Source: Sphingomonas glacialis
Lineage (GTDB): Bacteria > Pseudomonadota > Alphaproteobacteria > Sphingomonadales > Sphingomonadaceae
Direction of reading: 5' to 3'
Length of the DNA stretch: 64,000 bases
NCBI RefSeq assembly: GCF_006439055.1
Contig: NZ_RCZC01000002.1
Span: forward strand, 1,397,979-1,461,978
A model generated the notes under the pieces. That model saw only the letters and a list, made by a program, of their open reading frames with translations. It was not told the DNA's origin and made no database searches. Positions 17,071 through 25,299 of the stretch are shown here, piece after piece. The position numbers and the translations under genes were made by a program. Numbering within the stretch: position 1 is the first letter of the stretch; each line of letters opens with the position of its first letter.

Positions 17071-17425
17071 GTCGCCTGGCGTTCCTCGCTTCAGGCCGCG
17101 CCATCTTTCCTGATGCGGACAAAGCCTCGATTATACGTCGGAATTCGAGCGCGAAGGCCAGCAGCGGATGGCCCGTTCATAGTATCACGATGGTCCCCCA
17201 CGACGCCGCCAGATCCGCGTCGAGACGGGGCTGGTCGACCGACCGGTCGCACGACGCGCCGGGTGCGCTCGATGGGCTCCACGCATGCCAGATTCGAACA
17301 CGCCGGCGCGACCTTCCAACGCCCCCGACAGCGATGCACCCAGCGCTGGGGACCGACCACGGCCCCCGCGGTTCTGCGGATACCCCGTAGTTACAAAGGA
17401 CCACTGGACGGGAGATGAATACGGG
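17071..17425. other. No gene recognised between tRNA-Trp and the cytochrome gene
   Basis: About 355 bases. Short open frames exist on both strands, but their products are Arg/Pro-rich, match no family I know and have no ribosome binding site. The stretch probably holds the promoter of the following operon. Confidence 0.6.
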
Positions 17426-17453
17426 TCGATGACGCCACCGTGGACGTCATCGA
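17426..17453. promoter_or_regulatory. Perfect 9-bp inverted repeat upstream of the hydroxylase operon
   Basis: TCGATGACG (17426-17434) and CGTCATCGA (17445-17453) are perfect reverse complements separated by ten bases that themselves read CCACCGTGG plus A. The element ends 12 bases before the first codon of the cytochrome gene. It could be an operator or an mRNA hairpin covering the ribosome binding region. Confidence 0.5.
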
Positions 17454-17465
17454 TTCAAAAGGGCT

Positions 17466-18779
17466 GTGTATGGGATCGTGTTCGCCGTGCTGAAGCGCGT
17501 GCTGATCGGCATCGTCGGCTGTGTCGCGGTCGCGCTTGTCGCGCTCTGCATCTTCGCCTGGCGCCCGGCGATCGCCGAGATCACCCCGCCCGCCCCCGCC
17601 AGCTTCGCGCCCGCGCTGATCGCGCAGGGCGAAGTGCTGGCCAGTGCTGGCTATTGCGCCTCGTGCCACACCGCCAAGGGCGGCAAGCCGTTCGCCGGGG
17701 GCTATGCGATGGCGACGCCGTTCGGCACGATCTATTCGACCAACATCACCCCCGACGTGGCGACCGGGATCGGCACCTGGTCCGAACCCGCCTTCCGCCG
17801 TGCGATGCACGAGGGCGTCGCGCGCGACGGCGCGCATCTGTTCCCCGCTTTCCCCTACGACCATTTCACCAAGCTCACCGATGGCGATGTCGCCGCGCTC
17901 TATGCCTATGTTATGACGCGGCCGCCGGTGCGGCAGGAGGCCAGCGCCAACACCGTCCCCTTCCCGCTCAACATCCGTCTGTTGCAGGCCGGATGGAAGA
18001 CGCTGTTCTTCACCCCCGGTCGCTTCCGCCCCGAACCCGCGCAGAGCGCGGCGTGGAACCGCGGCGCCTATCTTGCGGAGGGGCTGAGCCATTGTGCGGC
18101 CTGTCATACCCCGCGCGGCAAGCTCGGCGCCGAGCTCAAGGATCGCGCCTATGCCGGCGCGCCGATCGACGGCTGGATCGCGCCGCCGCTGGGCAAGACC
18201 AACCCCTCGCCCGCGGCATGGACGCAGGCCGAGCTGGTCGCCTATCTCGGCACCGGCGTCAGCCGCTATCATGGCACCGCGGCCGGCCCGATGAGCGCCG
18301 TGGCGCGCGGCCTGTCGCAGCTCCCCGCGGCCGACATCGCCGCGATCGCCACCTATTTCGCCAGCAGCAACGGATCGGCGGGAGCGGGTGCGCGCGACAC
18401 GGCGGCCATCGCGCACGCGCTCGCCGCCGACAGAATCGGCACCGGGCTGAGCTACGATCCCGCCGCGCGGCTCTATGCCAGCGCGTGCGCGTCGTGCCAT
18501 TATAACGGCCGCCAGTTGAACCCGCTGCGCCCCGATCTGGCGCTCAACAGCGCGGTCAACCTCGACGATCCGACCAACCTGATCCGCGTCATCCTGTACG
18601 GCGTGAGCGCGCGCGACGGGGCGCCGGGCATCGTGATGCCGGGCTTCGCGCACGGCTTCACCAACGCCGACGTTGCCCGCATCGCCGCCTATCTGCGCAG
18701 CACCCGGACGGCCAAGCCGGCCTGGACCGATCTCGAAAGCAAAGTCGCCACCATCCGCGCGCAGGGCCAGGGCCAATGA
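17466..18779 (+). CDS. Membrane-anchored three-haem cytochrome c subunit
   Basis: The 437-residue product has an N-terminal membrane anchor (about residues 10-30) and three c-type haem sites: CASCH, CAACH and CASCH. This is the architecture of the cytochrome subunit that takes electrons from periplasmic alcohol, aldehyde or aromatic hydroxylases and passes them to the respiratory chain. Typical flanking motifs are seen ([49 protein letters not shown]). Possible GTG starts are 17466, 17478 and 17487. The stop overlaps the next gene (ATGA). With the two following genes it resembles the Ior/NicAB type of hydroxylase with a dedicated cytochrome. Confidence 0.9.
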   Translation: MYGIVFAVLKRVLIGIVGCVAVALVALCIFAWRPAIAEITPPAPASFAPALIAQGEVLASAGYCASCHTAKGGKPFAGGYAMATPFGTIYSTNITPDVATGIGTWSEPAFRRAMHEGVARDGAHLFPAFPYDHFTKLTDGDVAALYAYVMTRPPVRQEASANTVPFPLNIRLLQAGWKTLFFTPGRFRPEPAQSAAWNRGAYLAEGLSHCAACHTPRGKLGAELKDRAYAGAPIDGWIAPPLGKTNPSPAAWTQAELVAYLGTGVSRYHGTAAGPMSAVARGLSQLPAADIAAIATYFASSNGSAGAGARDTAAIAHALAADRIGTGLSYDPAARLYASACASCHYNGRQLNPLRPDLALNSAVNLDDPTNLIRVILYGVSARDGAPGIVMPGFAHGFTNADVARIAAYLRSTRTAKPAWTDLESKVATIRAQGQGQ

Positions 18780-19240
18780 CCAGCTTCACCATCAACGGCC
18801 GCACGGTGACCACCGACCTGGACGACGACACCCCGTTGCTGTGGGTGATCCGCGATCATATCGGGCTCACCGGCACCAAGTTCGGCTGCGGGATCGGCAT
18901 GTGCGGCGCCTGCACCGTCCATGTCGGCGGGCGTGCGACGCGCTCGTGCATCACCCCGCTCGCTGCGGTCGAGGGCGCGGCGGTCACGACGATCGAAGGG
19001 CTCGACCCGGCGTCGAACCATCCGCTGCAACAGGCGTGGCGCGCGCTGCAGGTGCCGCAATGCGGCTACTGCCAGTCGGGCCAGATCATGCAGGCGGCAG
19101 CGATGCTGCAGGATTTCCCCGCCCCCAGCGACGCGGAGATCGACGCGGTGATGACGGGCAGCCTGTGCCGCTGCATGACCTATGTCCGCATCCGCGCGGC
19201 GATCAAGCAGGCCGCCGCCGAGATGGGAGCCAAGCCATGA
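18776..19240 (+). CDS. 2Fe-2S subunit of a molybdenum hydroxylase (IorA-like)
   Basis: The 154-residue product is the small iron-sulfur subunit of xanthine-oxidase-family hydroxylases. The plant-ferredoxin cluster ligands are in [14 protein letters not shown] and the later TRSC; the second cluster ligands are in QCGYCQSGQ and SLCRCMTY. This two-subunit type, without an FAD subunit, matches isoquinoline 1-oxidoreductase alpha or the NicA subunit of nicotinate dehydrogenase. It overlaps both neighbours by four bases (ATGA), so the three proteins are probably made in equal amounts. The substrate is not predictable from this subunit. Confidence 0.93.
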   Translation: MTSFTINGRTVTTDLDDDTPLLWVIRDHIGLTGTKFGCGIGMCGACTVHVGGRATRSCITPLAAVEGAAVTTIEGLDPASNHPLQQAWRALQVPQCGYCQSGQIMQAAAMLQDFPAPSDAEIDAVMTGSLCRCMTYVRIRAAIKQAAAEMGAKP

Positions 19241-21546
19241 GCCGCCTCGCCTCGCACGCCGGCACCGCCTCCCCGTTCAGCCGCCGCAGCTTCCTCGTGG
19301 CGAGCGGCGCGGCGGGCGTCGCGTTCGGCTTCTCGCGTGTGCTCGCGGCGATCGACCCGTCGGTGCCCGGCAGCGTGCCGGCGGCCGCCACCGGGCCGCT
19401 GTTCGAACCGACGATCTGGTTCGGCATCGATGCGGCCGGCATCGTCACCGTCAACATCATCCGCGCCGAGATGGGCCAGCATGTCGGCACCGCGCTCGCG
19501 CGCATCCTTGCCGACGAGCTCGAGGCCGATTGGGACAAGGTCCGCATCGTCCATGTCGACAGCGATCCGAAATGGGGGCTGATGGTCACCGGCGGCAGCT
19601 GGTCGGTGTGGCAGACCTTCCCGGTGTTCAGCCAGGCGGGCGCGGCCGGCCGGATCGCGCTGATCGAAGCGGGCGCCAAGTTGATGGGCGCCAACCCCGC
19701 CAACTGCACCGCCAAGGGCGGCGCGGTCCATGCCGGTGGGCGCTCGATGTCCTACGGCGACATCGCCAAGAGCGGCAGCGTTGCGCGGCAGTTCACCCCC
19801 GACGAGCTCAAGGCGCTGCCGATCAAGCCGGTCAAGGATCGCCGCCTGATCGGGCGCGAGACGCACGGCCTCGACATCGACGCCAAGACCAACGGGACAG
19901 CGATCTACGGGATCGACGCGAAGCTGCCGGGAATGGTCTATGCCCGCCCCAAGCTGCCGCCGACGCGCAACGGATCGAAGGTCGTCTCGGTCGACGACGC
20001 AGCGGCCAAGAAGGTCAAAGGCTATCTGCGCTATCTGGTGCTTGACGATCCGTCGGACACCGTGCCCGGCTGGGTGATGGTGATCGCCAGCTCCTATTAC
20101 GCCGCGCTCAAGGCGACCGACCTGCTCGAGGTCACCTGGACCACCGGCCCCGGCGCCGACATGACCGAAGCGTCGCTCCAGGACCATGCCCGCGCGCTGG
20201 TCGCCAAGGCCGATGGCGGCATCCAGCTCGACATCGCCGACGACGACAGCACGCCCAATTTCGGCGCGGCCGCGGCGAGCACGATCGAGCAGATCTACAC
20301 CACCGCGACCGTGCTGCATTTCCAGCTCGAACCGCTCAACGCGCTCGCGTTCGAGAAGGACGGCGTGTTCGAGATCCACACCGGCAACCAGTGGCAGAGC
20401 CTGATCCTGCCGACGCTCGCCAAGGCTTTGGCAGTCCCCGAAACCAAGGTCGTGCTGCGCAGCTATCTGCTCGGCGGCGGGTTCGGTCGGCGGCTCAACG
20501 GCGACTATACGATCCCCGCCGCGCTCGCGACCAAGGCGCTCGGCCGCCCGGTCAAGATGATCCTGACGCGCGAGGACGATGCGCGCTTCGATTCGGTACG
20601 CTCACCCTCGGTGCAGCGGTTGCGGATGCAGTTCGACGGCAGCGGCCAGATCCAGACGATGGAGCATCACGCCTGCGCCGGCTGGCCGACGCAGGTGATC
20701 GCCGGCCCGACGCTGCTCGCCAAGACCAAGAAGGGCGGGCAATACGATCCGTTCGCGATTGCGGGCGCGGACCATTGGTACGATGTCGGCCACCAGAAGG
20801 TCCGCGCCGTCGCCAACGATCTCGCCAACGCGACCTTCCGCCCGGGCTGGCTGCGCTCGGTCGGACCAGGCTGGACCAACTGGGCGCTCGAAAGCTTCAT
20901 GGACGAGGCGGCGCACCACACCAAGACCGACCCCGTGGCGTTCCGGCTCAAGCTGCTGAGCGGCGAGGGCCGCAACGCCGGATCGGCGCCCAACGCGGTC
21001 GGCGGCGCGCTGCGCCAAGCCGAAATGGTGCGCCAGGCCGCGACCAAAGCCGGCTGGGGTCGCCCATTGCCCGCCGATACCGGGCTCGGCATGGCGACCA
21101 GCTTCGGCCAGGAACGTGACATGCCGACCTGGGTCGCCTGCGTCGCACAGGTCCATGTCGATCGCGCGAGCGGGATCGTCCGGGTCGAAAAGCTGACCCT
21201 CACGGTCGATGCCGGGACGATCGTCGATCCCGACGGCGCGTTGGCGCAGGTGCAGGGCGGCGCGCTGTGGGGATTGAGCATGGCGCTGCACGAAGGGACC
21301 GAATTCGCCGCAGGCCAGGTGAAAGACACTAACCTCAACACCTATACGCCGCTGCGCATCGCCGACGTGCCCGAGCTCGACATCAGCTTCGCCGATAGCG
21401 CGGAGGTGCCGGTCGGACTCGGCGAACCCGCGACGACCGTCGTCGGCCCGGCGATCGGCAATGCGATCTATGCGGCGACGGGCGCGCGACTGCGCCACAT
21501 CCCGATAACGCCGGCTGCGGTCCTGGCGGCGCTGCGGGCCCGCTGA
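19237..21546 (+). CDS. Molybdopterin-binding large subunit, Tat-exported (IorB-like)
   Basis: The 769-residue product is the catalytic subunit of a xanthine-oxidase-family hydroxylase. A twin-arginine signal ([18 protein letters not shown]) at about residues 11-30 directs export of the folded complex, fitting electron transfer to the partner cytochrome. Cofactor-binding segments include [35 protein letters not shown] and [10 protein letters not shown]. The catalytic glutamate of the family is Glu730 in [18 protein letters not shown]. Start ATG at 19237 overlaps the 2Fe-2S stop. No XdhC-type maturation gene is nearby. Candidate substrates include N-heteroaromatics and aldehydes. Confidence 0.92.
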   Translation: MSRLASHAGTASPFSRRSFLVASGAAGVAFGFSRVLAAIDPSVPGSVPAAATGPLFEPTIWFGIDAAGIVTVNIIRAEMGQHVGTALARILADELEADWDKVRIVHVDSDPKWGLMVTGGSWSVWQTFPVFSQAGAAGRIALIEAGAKLMGANPANCTAKGGAVHAGGRSMSYGDIAKSGSVARQFTPDELKALPIKPVKDRRLIGRETHGLDIDAKTNGTAIYGIDAKLPGMVYARPKLPPTRNGSKVVSVDDAAAKKVKGYLRYLVLDDPSDTVPGWVMVIASSYYAALKATDLLEVTWTTGPGADMTEASLQDHARALVAKADGGIQLDIADDDSTPNFGAAAASTIEQIYTTATVLHFQLEPLNALAFEKDGVFEIHTGNQWQSLILPTLAKALAVPETKVVLRSYLLGGGFGRRLNGDYTIPAALATKALGRPVKMILTREDDARFDSVRSPSVQRLRMQFDGSGQIQTMEHHACAGWPTQVIAGPTLLAKTKKGGQYDPFAIAGADHWYDVGHQKVRAVANDLANATFRPGWLRSVGPGWTNWALESFMDEAAHHTKTDPVAFRLKLLSGEGRNAGSAPNAVGGALRQAEMVRQAATKAGWGRPLPADTGLGMATSFGQERDMPTWVACVAQVHVDRASGIVRVEKLTLTVDAGTIVDPDGALAQVQGGALWGLSMALHEGTEFAAGQVKDTNLNTYTPLRIADVPELDISFADSAEVPVGLGEPATTVVGPAIGNAIYAATGARLRHIPITPAAVLAALRAR

Positions 21547-21589
21547 GCCTATCGCGCGGCGCCCCGCCGGGTGCCGCGCGATGCATCGG

Positions 21590-22729
21590 TCATTCGGCGA
21601 TGTTGGTCCGGTCGAGCGCCTCGATCCCGTTGCATCCCGCGAGCGTCATCACGACGCGCATCTCGTGCGTCAGCATCGTCAGCATCTCATCGACGCCCGC
21701 CTCGCCGCGCGCAGCCAGCGCCCACAGCCATGCCCGGCCGAGCAGCACGCCGCGCGCGCCGAGCGCGAGCAGCCGCACCACGTCGAGTCCCGAGCGCACG
21801 CCGCCATCTGCGAACAGCGTCACGTCGTCGCCGACCGCATCGGCGATCGCCGGAAGCGCGCGCGCGGTCGAGAGCACGCCGTCGAGCTGGCGCCCGCCAT
21901 GGTTCGACACCACGATCCCCTGCGCGCCGAAGCGCACCGCGTCGCGCGCATCCTCGGGGTCGAGGATCCCCTTGATGATCAACGGCCCGTCCCAGGCGGC
22001 GCGCAGCCAGTCGAGATCGGCCCAGCGGATGCCGGGATCGAAATTCTTCGCCATCCAGGCGATGTAATCGTCCATCCCGCTATCCGCGCCGAGCACGGGG
22101 ACGAGATTGCCGAGCTGGTGCGGCCGGCCGTGCAGGCCGACGTCCCACGCCCAATTGGGCTTGCCGATCGCCTGCAACGTCCGCCTGGCGGGGCCGCCGG
22201 GGCCCGACATGCCCGAATGCGGATCGCGACGGCGGATGCCGGGGGTCGGCATGTCGACGGTGAAGACGAGCGCCTTCGCCCCCTTCTCGCGCGCCTGCGC
22301 GATAAGATCGCGCATGAACCCGCGATCGCGCACCATGTAGAGCTGGAACCACAGGCTCGCCTCGGGGACGCCCGCGCGCAGTTCGTCGAGCGAACAGATG
22401 CCGACGGTCGACAGAGTGAACGGAATGTCGTGCCGCGCCGCCGCCCGCGCCGCCTGGACTTCGCCGCGACGGCGGAACATCCCGCCGATCCCGATCGGCC
22501 CCAGCGCCACCGGCAGCGGGACGCGCTCGCCGAACCACTGGGTCGAGAGGTCGATGTTGGCGACGTCCTGCAACACCCGCTGGCGGATCGCGATGCCGGC
22601 AAGGTCGGAGACGTTGCGCCGCATCGTCTCCTCGCCGAGCGCGCCGCCATCGGCATAATCGAACAGAAACCGCGGCAGCCGGCGCCGCGCGACCGCGCGA
22701 TAATCGTCGATCGAGGCAATGATGCTCAT
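21590..22729 (-). CDS. lldD: FMN-dependent alpha-hydroxy acid dehydrogenase (L-lactate dehydrogenase type)
   Basis: The 379-residue product belongs to the FMN-dependent alpha-hydroxy-acid oxidising family, most like membrane-associated L-lactate dehydrogenase LldD. Landmarks: [61 protein letters not shown], the FMN/lysine segment [12 protein letters not shown], the catalytic base histidine in [11 protein letters not shown], and [27 protein letters not shown]. It converges on the hydroxylase operon. No lldR or lldP is visible, so mandelate or glycolate could also be the substrate. The upstream 200 bases contain no gene. Confidence 0.88.
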   Translation of the reverse strand: MSIIASIDDYRAVARRRLPRFLFDYADGGALGEETMRRNVSDLAGIAIRQRVLQDVANIDLSTQWFGERVPLPVALGPIGIGGMFRRRGEVQAARAAARHDIPFTLSTVGICSLDELRAGVPEASLWFQLYMVRDRGFMRDLIAQAREKGAKALVFTVDMPTPGIRRRDPHSGMSGPGGPARRTLQAIGKPNWAWDVGLHGRPHQLGNLVPVLGADSGMDDYIAWMAKNFDPGIRWADLDWLRAAWDGPLIIKGILDPEDARDAVRFGAQGIVVSNHGGRQLDGVLSTARALPAIADAVGDDVTLFADGGVRSGLDVVRLLALGARGVLLGRAWLWALAARGEAGVDEMLTMLTHEMRVVMTLAGCNGIEALDRTNIAE

Positions 22730-22946
22730 CTGTCGCAGTCCTTCGTGGCGGCGTCGTCGTATCGTGCTCCGCAGCGCGGCTAGCAGCTTTCATCGTCGTC
22801 CGCGACGTGACGCGTGCGGCAGCCGCAGCGCCAATTGGCCTGAGTGTTCCGGCGCTCGCGAAGACCGCACCGGCCAAACCGCATAGCCTCAGCCAACGCC
22901 ACGCAGCCCGAGTCTTAGAGGCGTAGCGCGGCGTGATCGTCGAAGG

Positions 22947-23909
22947 TCACTTCGCGACCGGGGTCTCGGGAACCGCAGTCAGCGGCCGACCCTCGGCGAA
23001 CCAGGCGATCAGATTGTCGGCAACGAGCCGCGCCATGGCGCTCCGCGTCGCCTCGGATGCCGAGGCGATATGCGGCATCACCACCGCATTGGGCAGATCG
23101 AGCAAGGCGGGCGGGACATGCGGCTCGTCTTCATAGACGTCGAGCCCGGCGGCGAGGATGGTCCGATCCTGCAGCGCGGCGATCAGCGCGTCCTCGTCGA
23201 CGACACTCCCGCGCGCGACGTTGACGAGAACCCCGTTCGCACCCAGTGCCGCGAGCACTTCGGCATTCACGATATGCCGGGTCGCCGCCCCGCCGGGCAC
23301 GATCGCGATCAGCGTGTCGCACGCCTGCGCCAACTCTAACGGGCTCGCATACCAGGGATAGCGCACCGCCGCCTGTTTGGTGCGCCCATGATAGGCGATC
23401 GCGACGTCGAACCCTTCCAGCCGCCGCGCGATTTGCTTGCCGATCCCACCGAGCCCGAGGATCCCGACCGTCCGCCCGCGCAGCGTCGGCGACAGCGCAA
23501 AGGCGCCGTCCGGCCACTGTCCGGCGCGCAAGAAGCGGTCGGCCTGCGGCAGGCGCCGGATCGTCGCCAGCAGCAGCCCGATCGCGAAGTCGGCGACCTC
23601 GGCGTCGAGCACGCCCGGCGTGTTGGTGACGACGATCCCACGCGCAGCCGCGGCCGCCACGTCGACATTGTCATAGCCGACGCCGAAACTCGCGACGATC
23701 TCGAGCGCGGGCAGACGGGCAAACAGCGCGTCGTCGATGCGTCCGTAGAGCGTGCTCGTCGCGACGCCGCGGATCCGCGCGCCGTGGCTTTGCAGGAACG
23801 CGGCGGGATCGGGCTGCTCCCACAGCCGATGGACCGTGAAGGTCTCCGCCATTTTGCCGAGGGCGGCGGCGTGCATCGGGCTGGTGACGAGGATTTCCGG
23901 ACGGGTCAT
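22947..23909 (-). CDS. D-isomer-specific 2-hydroxyacid dehydrogenase
   Basis: The roughly 320-residue product is an NAD(P)-dependent dehydrogenase of the glyoxylate/hydroxypyruvate reductase type. The Rossmann nucleotide loop is GILGLGGIGKQIARRL. The catalytic Arg is in LVNVARGSVVDEDAL, the Glu in LDVYEDEPHVP and the His in VVMPHIASAS. I chose ATG at 23909 (MTRPEILVTSP); the open frame runs 23 codons further upstream. It is on the same strand as lldD, 217 bases from it, and both act on 2-hydroxyacids, so a shared role in lactate or glycolate metabolism is possible. Confidence 0.87.
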   Translation of the reverse strand: MTRPEILVTSPMHAAALGKMAETFTVHRLWEQPDPAAFLQSHGARIRGVATSTLYGRIDDALFARLPALEIVASFGVGYDNVDVAAAAARGIVVTNTPGVLDAEVADFAIGLLLATIRRLPQADRFLRAGQWPDGAFALSPTLRGRTVGILGLGGIGKQIARRLEGFDVAIAYHGRTKQAAVRYPWYASPLELAQACDTLIAIVPGGAATRHIVNAEVLAALGANGVLVNVARGSVVDEDALIAALQDRTILAAGLDVYEDEPHVPPALLDLPNAVVMPHIASASEATRSAMARLVADNLIAWFAEGRPLTAVPETPVAK

Positions 23910-24513
23910 CGGGGCGCGGTAGCACGCGGCAGCCGATCGATCACCGACGCATTTTCGTGAGGGATACGCCGCAACCATGGCCGAACTGGCAGCTGCCGGC
24001 CGGTTGCCCAGTCTTCTGTCACTGGTTGAGCGGTTCAGTTGGCAGGGCTTGATGCTCTAGCAGCACGATCTGCCAACACGGGCGATGTCGGTGCGAACGA
24101 GCTCGAATTTGGAGGGATCGCAAGTGCTTTGCTGATCGATCCCGCTTACGGACGCTCTTTGGCGGAAACGCCTGGTCGTCGGATTAACGAGGTATCTGTG
24201 GCGTCGATATTTCCGAGTCGAGCGACAAAACGGCTCACAGGATCGAACGTAACCTAACGAGCAACGATGGCGCGCCTCACGCCCGGCGCCTTAGTGACGA
24301 TCTGGCAGATAGCTGCCTTTCCCTGTCCCATCGACGTGACGCCCCAATAACCGACACTCAAACCGTGCCAAGCGTTTCCCGAAATTCGCCGTTCGTTCAT
24401 AACGCACTCGATCCTTTGCACGGCTGGCAACGCCCGTAAGGACGGGTGGCGATTTGTCCTTCGTCGAAATTGCTGGTTTGATCGCGATCCTGGCTGGACC
24501 GTGATACCATTGA
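23910..24513. other. About 600 bases without a recognisable gene
   Basis: The stretch upstream of the 2-hydroxyacid dehydrogenase is less GC-rich than its neighbours. Short frames at 24039-24257 (+) and in 24254-24670 (-) give products I cannot place in any family. They may be gene remnants. I see no tRNA, repeat array or clear terminator. Confidence 0.5.
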
Positions 24514-25299
24514 CTAAAACACGGCTGATGCCGCCGCAGGCACCGCGAGGAGGAGCTTCGCCATCGGTTGTGCCCGCATTGCGTCTCCAACCAGGATCAG
24601 TGCGGGGCCAGCACCTGCCGCACGATCGATCGCCAGGTCCAATAAATCGAGCCGCGTGTGGACGAGACATTCCGACGGAAGGCTGACGTCGCTTGCAATC
24701 AGCACCGAAGTCGCCGGGTCGAGGCCGTTAGCGATCAATTGGCGCGAGATGTCTGCTGCCGCGCCGCGTCCCATGTAAAAGGCAACGGTCGCGGAGCCAT
24801 CCGACAGCGCCGCCCAGTCGAGATCCAGCGGCTCGCCATCGCGCGCGTGCGCGGTGACGAAACGCACCTGTCGTGCCGCTCCGCGCAGCGTCAGCGACAC
24901 ACGGGCGCTCGCGGCAGCGGCGCTCGCCGCGGTGATGCCGGGGCAAATGTGGACGCGAAAGCCGTGCGCGGTCAGCGCGTCGATCTCCTCGGTCGAGCGG
25001 CCAAAGATCGACGGATCGCCACCCTTCAACCGCACCACCCGCTCCCCCGCGCGCGCTGCCGCGACCAGCAGGGCGTCGATCGCGGGCTGCGTCTTCGAAT
25101 GCCGCCCCGAGCGCTTGCCGACCGAGACGCGCCGAACGTGTGGCGGGATCAGCTCGAGCACGCCCGGTCCGACCAGCGCATCGTAGAAGACGATGCTCGC
25201 CGCGCCGATCAGCTTTTCGGCCTTGCGCGTCAGCAGATCGGGGTCGCCGGGGCCGGCGCCGACCAGCCACACGTCGCCGGGTGCGATGAGCTCAGACAT
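24514..25299 (-). CDS. cobA: Uroporphyrinogen-III C-methyltransferase (SUMT)
   Basis: The enzyme methylates uroporphyrinogen III at C2 and C7 with SAM, giving precorrin-2, the precursor of siroheme. The 261-residue product shows WLVGAGPGDPDLLTRKA, the DALV segment, VGKRSGRHSKTQ, VVRLKGGDPSIFGR, CPGITAASAAAA and VAFYMGRG. There is no CysG dehydrogenase/ferrochelatase part. I chose ATG at 25299, which overlaps the end of nasA by eight bases. As the last gene of the nitrate operon it would supply siroheme precursor to NirB. Confidence 0.92.
   Translation of the reverse strand: MSELIAPGDVWLVGAGPGDPDLLTRKAEKLIGAASIVFYDALVGPGVLELIPPHVRRVSVGKRSGRHSKTQPAIDALLVAAARAGERVVRLKGGDPSIFGRSTEEIDALTAHGFRVHICPGITAASAAAASARVSLTLRGAARQVRFVTAHARDGEPLDLDWAALSDGSATVAFYMGRGAAADISRQLIANGLDPATSVLIASDVSLPSECLVHTRLDLLDLAIDRAAGAGPALILVGDAMRAQPMAKLLLAVPAAASAVF

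Noticed and set aside
17071..17465. Integration-site duplication of tRNA-Trp
   Set aside because: I looked for a copy of the tRNA 3' end (GAGCTCCCCTGCCA) nearby and did not see one; no integrase gene is adjacent.
24039..24670. Small frames upstream of the 2-hydroxyacid dehydrogenase
   Set aside because: No family match, and the longer one overlaps the 3' end of the uroporphyrinogen methyltransferase gene.
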